Assembly (NCBI RefSeq): GCF_001902145.1
Contig: NZ_MRST01000026.1
Location: 178,342-242,341, forward strand
Length of the DNA stretch: 64,000 nucleotides
Direction of reading: 5' to 3'
DNA from: Pseudomonas fluorescens
GTDB taxonomy: Bacteria; Pseudomonadota; Gammaproteobacteria; Pseudomonadales; Pseudomonadaceae
In this document: in pieces, positions 58,617 to 64,000 of the stretch
How the letters are laid out: each line of letters begins with the position of its first letter
Position numbering within the stretch: position 1 is the first letter of the stretch
Program-made: the position numbers and the translations under genes
Notes under the pieces: model-generated
Told to the model about the DNA's origin: nothing
The model's input: only the letters and a program-made list of their open reading frames with translations
Databases searched by the model: none

Positions 58617-58673
58617 GTCAGGCGTCACTAAAGCTCCCCATTTGAAATGCAATCAAATGTGGGAGCTGTGCAT

Positions 58674-59708
58674 TTAGATGTCCGCCGGCACCCTCGCCTT
58701 CTCTCGCGCCTCTTCCCGGCTGACCAGCCCCGCGCCGACCAACGCCTTCAAACTCATATCCAGGGTCTTCATCCCCAACGCCCCACCCGTCTGGATGGCC
58801 GAGACCATCTGCGCCACCTTGTCTTCGCGAATCAAGTTACGAATCGCCGGGGTGCCCAGCATGATTTCATGGGCGGCCACGCGCCCGCCGCCCACCTTCT
58901 TCACCAGCACCTGAGACACCACCGCCTGCAACGACTCCGATAGCATCGAGCGGACCATGGCCTTCTCCCCGGCCGGGAAGACGTCCACCAGCCTGTCCAC
59001 CGTCTTTGCCGCCGACGCGGTGTGCAGGGTGCCAAACACCAGGTGCCCGGTCTCTGCCGCCGTCAGCGCAAGGCGGATGGTTTCCAGGTCGCGCAACTCA
59101 CCCACCAGGATCACATCCGGGTCTTCCCGCAGGGCTGAACGCAGGGCGACCGAGAAACTGTGGGTGTCGCGATGCACCTGACGCTGGTTGACCAAGGCCA
59201 TTTTCGGCCTGTGGATAAATTCGATGGGGTCTTCCAGCGTGAGGATATGCTGGCGTCGATGCCGGTTGAGGTCGTCGATCATCGCCGCCAGGGTCGTGGA
59301 CTTGCCCGAACCGGTGGGCCCAGTCACCAGCACCAGGCCGCGAGGAAGGCGGGCGATACGCTGGAACACCTCGCCCAATCCCAGCGCCTCCAGGCTCTGG
59401 ACCTCAGTCGAGATAGCCCGGAACACCGCACCCACGCCGCGATCCTGGCGAAACACGTTCGCCCGGAACCGGGCGACGCCTGGCAGTTCGAAGGCAAAAT
59501 CCGTTTCAAGAGATGTTTCGAAATCCTTTTGTTGATGTTTATTCAGCAAAGGGCTCAATAAGTCGACCACTTGGGTAGCGTTCAAAGCCGGCCCATCCAA
59601 CGGCCAAACCTCGCCATCAATGCGCAGCATCGGTGCCAGGCCGGCTGACAGATGCAGGTCTGAGGCGCCTCGGCTTACGCTGGCCGTCAGCAATTGCGTG
59701 ATATCCAT
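58674..59708 (-). CDS. pilT: Type IV pilus retraction ATPase PilT
   Basis: 344 residues, full length. Walker A GPTGSGKSTT, Walker B-like ILVGELRDLETIRLALTAAETGHLVFGTLHT and AIRNLIREDKVAQM (AIRNLIRE is the PilT signature near the C-terminus). The ATG at 59708 follows GGAAAGCCC. It powers pilus retraction and twitching. No pilU gene follows. Divergent from yggS (57-bp gap). Confidence 0.96.
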   Translation of the reverse strand: MDITQLLTASVSRGASDLHLSAGLAPMLRIDGEVWPLDGPALNATQVVDLLSPLLNKHQQKDFETSLETDFAFELPGVARFRANVFRQDRGVGAVFRAISTEVQSLEALGLGEVFQRIARLPRGLVLVTGPTGSGKSTTLAAMIDDLNRHRRQHILTLEDPIEFIHRPKMALVNQRQVHRDTHSFSVALRSALREDPDVILVGELRDLETIRLALTAAETGHLVFGTLHTASAAKTVDRLVDVFPAGEKAMVRSMLSESLQAVVSQVLVKKVGGGRVAAHEIMLGTPAIRNLIREDKVAQMVSAIQTGGALGMKTLDMSLKALVGAGLVSREEAREKARVPADI

Positions 59709-59765
59709 AGGGCTTTCCATTTCCAGTAGAATGCCGCGGACTCCATATCCACGGGCGCATCTTGA

Positions 59766-60452
59766 ATGTCGACGATAGCAGACAACATCGGCCTGGTTAG
59801 CCAGCGCATCCGCGCCGCAGCCGACGCCGTGCAACGTGACGCAAGCAGCATCCACCTGCTGGCCGTGAGCAAGACCAAACCCGCGCAGGCGGTACGCGAA
59901 GCCTATGCCGCCGGGCTGCACGACTTTGGCGAAAACTACCTGCAGGAAGCCCTGGGCAAACAGGCGGATTTAACCGACCTGCCCTTGAGTTGGCACTTCA
60001 TCGGCCCCATTCAATCGAACAAGACTCGCGCCATCGCCGAGCACTTCGCTTGGGTGCATTCCGTGGACCGCCTCAAAATCGCACAACGCCTGTCCGAACA
60101 ACGCCCGGCCGACCTGCCGCCGCTCAATATCTGCATCCAGGTCAATGTCAGTGGCGAAGCCAGCAAGTCCGGCTGCACACCCGCCGACCTGCCGGCCCTG
60201 GCCACCGCGATCAGCGCCCTGCCGCGCCTGAAGCTGCGGGGTTTGATGGCGATTCCCGAGCCGACTGAAGACCGGGCGGAGCAGGATGCCGCGTTTGCCA
60301 CGGTGCGCGACCTGCAAGCCAGCCTGAACCTGCCGCTGGACACACTTTCCATGGGCATGAGCCATGACCTTGAGTCGGCCATTGCCCAAGGCGCCACTTG
60401 GGTGCGGATCGGTACCGCGCTGTTTGGCGCCCGCGACTACGGCCAGCCGTAA
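59766..60452 (+). CDS. yggS: YggS/PLPBP family PLP homeostasis protein
   Basis: 228 residues. LLAVSKTKPAQAVREAYAAGL with the PLP Lys (SKTKP), FGENYLQEAL, WHFIGPIQSNKTR, MGMSHDLESAIAQGATWVRIGTALFG are the family motifs. It balances vitamin B6 pools. Head of yggS-proC-yggT. Confidence 0.96.
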   Translation: MSTIADNIGLVSQRIRAAADAVQRDASSIHLLAVSKTKPAQAVREAYAAGLHDFGENYLQEALGKQADLTDLPLSWHFIGPIQSNKTRAIAEHFAWVHSVDRLKIAQRLSEQRPADLPPLNICIQVNVSGEASKSGCTPADLPALATAISALPRLKLRGLMAIPEPTEDRAEQDAAFATVRDLQASLNLPLDTLSMGMSHDLESAIAQGATWVRIGTALFGARDYGQP

Positions 60453-60486
60453 AATGGCTGACATCCCTCGAAAATAAGGACCTGTC

Positions 60487-61305
60487 ATGAGCAACACGCG
60501 TATTGCCTTTATCGGCGCCGGTAACATGGCGGCCAGCCTGATCGGTGGCCTGCGGGCCAAGGGCCTGGACGCCGAGCAGATCCGCGCCAGCGACCCGGGC
60601 GCCGAGACCCGCGAGCGCGTCAGCGCCGAACACGGCATCCAGACCTTCGCCGATAACGCCGAGGCCATCCACGGCGTCGATGTGATCGTGCTGGCGGTCA
60701 AGCCCCAGGCCATGAAGGCCGTGTGCGAGAGCCTGCGCCCGAGCCTGCAACCTCACCAACTGGTGGTGTCGATTGCCGCTGGCATCACCTGCGCCAGCAT
60801 GACCAACTGGCTCGGCGCCCAGCCCATCGTGCGCTGCATGCCCAACACCCCGGCGCTGCTGCGCCAGGGCGTCAGCGGTTTGTATGCCACCGGCGAAGTC
60901 ACCACGCAGCAACGTGACCAGGCCCAGGGACTGCTGTCTGCGGTGGGCATCGCCGTGTGGCTGGAGCAGGAACAGCAACTGGACGCGGTCACCGCCGTCT
61001 CCGGCAGCGGCCCGGCCTATTTCTTCCTGTTGATCGAGGCCATGACGGTCGCCGGCGTCAAGCTGGGCCTGCCCCACGACGTGGCCGAGCAACTGGCGGA
61101 ACAAACCGCCCTGGGCGCCGCGAAAATGGCGGTCGGCAGCGAGGTGGATGCCGCCGAACTGCGCCGTCGCGTCACCTCGCCAGGTGGCACCACACAAGCG
61201 GCTATCGAGTCGTTCCAGGCCGGGGGCTTTGAAGCCTTGGTGGAAACAGCACTGGGTGCCGCCGCACATCGTTCAGCCGAGATGGCTGAGCAACTGGGCA
61301 AATAG
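60487..61305 (+). CDS. proC: Pyrroline-5-carboxylate reductase
   Basis: 272 residues. Last step of proline synthesis. The NAD(P)-binding IGAGNMAASLIGGL, and the family SGSGPAYFFLLIEAM near residue 175, plus TSPGGTTQAAIESF at the C-terminus. 34 bp after yggS. Confidence 0.97.
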   Translation: MSNTRIAFIGAGNMAASLIGGLRAKGLDAEQIRASDPGAETRERVSAEHGIQTFADNAEAIHGVDVIVLAVKPQAMKAVCESLRPSLQPHQLVVSIAAGITCASMTNWLGAQPIVRCMPNTPALLRQGVSGLYATGEVTTQQRDQAQGLLSAVGIAVWLEQEQQLDAVTAVSGSGPAYFFLLIEAMTVAGVKLGLPHDVAEQLAEQTALGAAKMAVGSEVDAAELRRRVTSPGGTTQAAIESFQAGGFEALVETALGAAAHRSAEMAEQLGK

Positions 61306-61330
61306 TCGTCCCTTACCAAGGTAATCAAAC

Positions 61331-61918
61331 ATGCTCGGAATCAATGACGCTGCCATTTTCATCATCCAGACCCTGGGCAGCCTGTACCTGCTGATCGTGC
61401 TGATGCGCTTTATCCTGCAACTGGTGCGGGCGAATTTTTACAACCCGCTGTGCCAATTCGTGGTCAAGGCCACCCAACCGCTGCTCAAGCCCCTGCGCCG
61501 GGTGATCCCCAGCGTATTCGGCCTGGACATGTCGTCGCTGGTGCTGGCGTTGCTGCTGCAGATCCTGCTGTTCGTAGTGATCCTGATGCTCAACGGCTAC
61601 CAGGCGTTCACCGTATTGCTGTTGCCGTGGGGCCTGATCGGGATTTTCTCGCTGTTCCTGAAGATCATTTTCTGGTCGATGATCATCAGCGTGATCCTCT
61701 CGTGGGTCGCACCCGGCAGCCGTAGCCCGGGCGCCGAATTAGTGGCTCAGATCACCGAACCGGTGCTGGCACCCTTCCGTCGCCTGATCCCGAACCTGGG
61801 TGGCCTGGATATTTCGCCGATCTTTGCGTTTATCGTGATTCAGCTGATCCAGAGCTGGGTAATTCCACGCCTGGCGTACTTTGCGTTCATGCCAAAAGAG
61901 CTGTTCGGCCTGATCTGA
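61331..61918 (+). CDS. YggT-family membrane protein
   Basis: 195 residues, four to five transmembrane helices in two YGGT repeats (NFYNPLCQFVVKATQPLLKP with RRVIPSVFGLDMSSL; ITEPVLAPFRRLIPNLGGLDISPI). The family is associated with osmotic stress and chloroplast fission in other organisms; bacterial role unclear. 25 bp after proC. Confidence 0.93.
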   Translation: MLGINDAAIFIIQTLGSLYLLIVLMRFILQLVRANFYNPLCQFVVKATQPLLKPLRRVIPSVFGLDMSSLVLALLLQILLFVVILMLNGYQAFTVLLLPWGLIGIFSLFLKIIFWSMIISVILSWVAPGSRSPGAELVAQITEPVLAPFRRLIPNLGGLDISPIFAFIVIQLIQSWVIPRLAYFAFMPKELFGLI

Positions 61919-61920
61919 CC

Positions 61921-62020
61921 TGTAGGAGCGAGCTTGCTCGCGAAGAACGTGAACGATAACGCGGGAAAGCTGATACCCAACTGCGTTCTCAGGTTTTTCG
62001 CGAGCAAGCTCGCTCCTACA
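61921..62020. repeat. REPIN, GTAGGAGCGAGC type, inverted spacer
   Basis: Begins 2 bp after the yggT stop. Intact arms; the spacer element appears as GAACGATAACGCG beside the left arm, the orientation opposite to most others. Confidence 0.92.
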
Positions 62021-62110
62021 CACAGCAATGCGCTTAACCCCCCGACCATTGCTTGCCGCTAGGGTCCCCGCTCTTTAGACTTACGCCTCATTTAAACGAG
62101 AGCAGGGTCG

Positions 62111-63262
62111 ATGCCAGCTGCCTTCCCCCCCGATTCTGTTGGACTGGTCGTGCCACAAGTGGCGCACTTTCGCGAACCGCTGGCCCTGGCCTGCGGCCGT
62201 TCGTTGCCGGCCTACGACCTGATCTACGAAACCTATGGCCAACTGAACGCCACGGCGAGCAACGCCGTGCTGATCTGCCATGCCTTGTCCGGCCATCATC
62301 ACGCCGCCGGCTTCCATAGCGTTGACGACCGCAAGCCCGGCTGGTGGGACAGTTGCATCGGCCCCGGCAAACCCATCGACACCAACAAGTTCTTTGTGGT
62401 CAGCCTGAACAACCTCGGCGGCTGCAACGGCTCCACCGGCCCCAGCAGCCTCAACCCGGAAACCGGCAAGCCGTTCGGCGCCGACTTCCCGGTGCTGACA
62501 GTAGAGGACTGGGTGCACAGCCAGGCACGCCTCGCCGACCTGTTGGGCATCAGCCAGTGGGCCGCCGTGATTGGCGGCAGCCTGGGCGGCATGCAGGCCC
62601 TGCAATGGACCATCACTTACCCGGACCGTGTGCGCCATTGCCTGGCTATCGCCTCGGCGCCCAAGTTGTCAGCGCAGAACATCGCCTTCAACGAAGTGGC
62701 GCGCCAGGCGATCCTCACCGACCCCGAGTTCCACGGCGGTTCGTTCCAGGAAGCCGGCGTGATCCCCAAGCGCGGCTTGATGCTGGCGCGAATGGTCGGC
62801 CACATTACCTACCTGTCCGACGACTCCATGGGCGAGAAATTCGGCCGCGGCCTCAAGAGCGAGAAGCTCAACTACGACTTCCACAGCGTCGAGTTCCAGG
62901 TGGAAAGCTACCTGCGTTACCAGGGCGAGGAGTTCTCGGGGCGTTTCGACGCCAATACCTACCTGCTGATGACCAAGGCCCTGGACTACTTCGACCCGGC
63001 CGCCAATCACGATGACGACCTGGCGAAAACCTTCGAGCACGCCACGGCCAAGTTCTGCGTCATGTCATTCACCACCGACTGGCGCTTCTCGCCGGCCCGC
63101 TCCCGTGAGCTGGTGGACGCCCTGATGGCCGCCAAGAAAGACGTCTGCTACCTGGAGATCGATGCACCGCAAGGCCACGACGCCTTCCTGATTCCGATCC
63201 CACGCTACCTGCAGGCGTTCAGTAACTACATGAACCGTATTTCGCTTGTGAGAACGCCATGA
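62111..63262 (+). CDS. metX: Homoserine O-succinyltransferase MetX
   Basis: 383 residues, alpha/beta hydrolase fold. It acylates homoserine in methionine synthesis; the Pseudomonas type uses succinyl-CoA (family knowledge). NAVLICHALSGHHHAAGF, the nucleophile Ser in GGSLGGMQALQW and the late His in PQGHDAFLIPI form the active site. It overlaps metW by 4 bp. Confidence 0.95.
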   Translation: MPAAFPPDSVGLVVPQVAHFREPLALACGRSLPAYDLIYETYGQLNATASNAVLICHALSGHHHAAGFHSVDDRKPGWWDSCIGPGKPIDTNKFFVVSLNNLGGCNGSTGPSSLNPETGKPFGADFPVLTVEDWVHSQARLADLLGISQWAAVIGGSLGGMQALQWTITYPDRVRHCLAIASAPKLSAQNIAFNEVARQAILTDPEFHGGSFQEAGVIPKRGLMLARMVGHITYLSDDSMGEKFGRGLKSEKLNYDFHSVEFQVESYLRYQGEEFSGRFDANTYLLMTKALDYFDPAANHDDDLAKTFEHATAKFCVMSFTTDWRFSPARSRELVDALMAAKKDVCYLEIDAPQGHDAFLIPIPRYLQAFSNYMNRISLVRTP

Positions 63263-63879
63263 GAGCCGACCTGGAAATCATCCAAGACTGGATCCCCGCC
63301 GGCAGCCGCGTGCTCGACCTGGGCTGCGGCGACGGCGAACTGCTGAGCTGGCTGCGCGACCACAAGCAAGTCACCGGCTACGGCCTGGAAAACGACCCGG
63401 ACAACATCGCCCAGTGCGTGGCCAAGGGCATCAACGTGATCGAGCAGGACCTGGACAAGGGCCTGGGCAACTTTGCCAGCAACAGCTTCGATATCGTGGT
63501 GATGACCCAAGCCCTGCAAGCGGTGCACTACCCGGACCGCATCCTCGACGAAATGCTGCGCGTGGGCCGCCAATGCATCATCACCTTCCCCAACTTTGGC
63601 CACTGGCGCTGCCGCTGGTACCTGGCCACCAAGGGGCGCATGCCGGTCTCCGACTTCCTGCCGTACACCTGGTACAACACGCCGAACATCCACTTCTGCA
63701 CCTTCGAAGACTTCGAAGCCCTGTGTGGCGAGCGTGAAGCCAAGGTGATCAACCGCCTTGCCGTCGATCAACAGCACCGCCACGGCTGGGCGAGTAAGCT
63801 ATGGCCCAACCTGTTGGGCGAAATTGGTATCTACCGGGTCAGCAGTCCTGGCCTGACCGACCACAAAGTTGCCGTCTAA
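63259..63879 (+). CDS. metW: MetW, methionine-biosynthesis methyltransferase-like protein
   Basis: 206 residues. SAM-binding VLDLGCGDGELLSWL at residue about 17, MTQALQAVHYPDRILDEMLRVG and RCRWYLATKGRMPVSDFLPYTWYNTPNIHF are MetW-specific. Required with MetX for homoserine O-succinylation in several bacteria. ATGA overlap with metX indicates coupling. Confidence 0.96.
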   Translation: MRADLEIIQDWIPAGSRVLDLGCGDGELLSWLRDHKQVTGYGLENDPDNIAQCVAKGINVIEQDLDKGLGNFASNSFDIVVMTQALQAVHYPDRILDEMLRVGRQCIITFPNFGHWRCRWYLATKGRMPVSDFLPYTWYNTPNIHFCTFEDFEALCGEREAKVINRLAVDQQHRHGWASKLWPNLLGEIGIYRVSSPGLTDHKVAV

Positions 63880-63900
63880 TCATCTTCAAGAGGGACGTTC

Positions 63901-64000
63901 ATGAGTCGTTTGGCTATTTTTCTATTGACCGCATGCCTGGGCGCCAGCGCCATGGCCGCCGACACTATCGACGCTAATCGCAAGAAAGACTTTGGCGATA
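63901..64000 (+). CDS. DUF4426 protein, N-terminal fragment (runs off the window)
   Basis: 33 codons visible: a signal peptide (MSRLAIFLLTACLGASAMAA) and the mature start DTIDANRKKDFGD. The gene after metW in Pseudomonas is usually a DUF4426 periplasmic protein, and the start fits. RBS GAGGG 7 nt upstream. 21 bp after metW. Confidence 0.82.
   Translation, partial: MSRLAIFLLTACLGASAMAADTIDANRKKDFGD

Noticed and set aside
58655..58673. GTGGGAGCTG fragment after the NlpC/P60 gene as a REP element
   Set aside because: Only part of one arm is present and there is no partner arm; probably a decayed single REP at most.
7201..62020. Regularly shaped ~100-bp repeats as a possible CRISPR array
   Set aside because: They are widely dispersed inverted doublets in intergenic DNA, with no repeat-spacer periodicity and no cas genes.

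Overview
The window is chromosomal DNA of a fluorescent pseudomonad, most likely of the Pseudomonas fluorescens group. The evidence is high GC with Pseudomonas codon use, the gene order metX-metW / proC-yggS-pilT / pyrC'-pyrB-pyrR-ruvX-algH-tonB-gshB-pilGHIJ-chpA (the P. aeruginosa PA0390-PA0415 order, as I remember it), an SAH riboswitch ahead of ahcY, and many REP-doublet (REPIN) elements. No rRNA, tRNA, CRISPR array, insertion sequence or phage was seen.

Layout. (1) 1-16 kb: S-adenosylmethionine (SAM) and one-carbon metabolism (ArsR-methyltransferase regulator, metK, then ahcY and metF), mixed with envelope genes: ligB between two small secreted proteins, mltA, a MAPEG protein, a DMT exporter, a CPA1 antiporter, a formate/nitrite-type channel and a thioesterase. 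(2) 16-26 kb: rhlE, yceI-cytochrome b561, bioA, rsmE, and a D-amino-acid module (DadA-like oxidase, RidA, binding protein) with a divergent LysR gene. (3) 26.7-34.9 kb: the malonate decarboxylase operon mdcABCDEGHLM, transcribed leftward, with mdcR convergent at its far end. (4) 34.9-40.9 kb: an AT-richer accessory island of conflict genes. It holds a pore-forming colicin-like bacteriocin under a LexA box with a membrane immunity protein, a type-44 polymorphic toxin with a candidate immunity gene, a wHTH-MNT/HEPN toxin-antitoxin pair with twin palindromic operators, a DUF3077/DUF6124-type gene with a long terminator-containing leader, and higBA. Relics of the DUF3077 gene and of higA show that this island arose by duplication and module replacement. 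(5) 41-51 kb: a type IV pilus chemosensory cluster (chpC, chpA, pilJ, pilI, pilH, pilG) without pilK or chpB. (6) 51-64 kb: gshB, tonB, algH, ruvX, pyrR, pyrB, an apparently catalytically dead pyrC', pilT (no pilU), yggS, proC, yggT, metX, metW and the start of a DUF4426 gene.

How the genes work together: metX/metW feed methionine synthesis, metF supplies methyl-THF, metK makes SAM, ahcY removes SAH, and bioA uses SAM as amino donor. SAM/SAH control is suggested at two points: a perfect palindrome ahead of the ArsR-methyltransferase gene and the SAH riboswitch ahead of ahcY. The island in part 4 is the most likely place for undescribed biology. Start codons were chosen by ribosome-binding sites and family length; no database search was possible.
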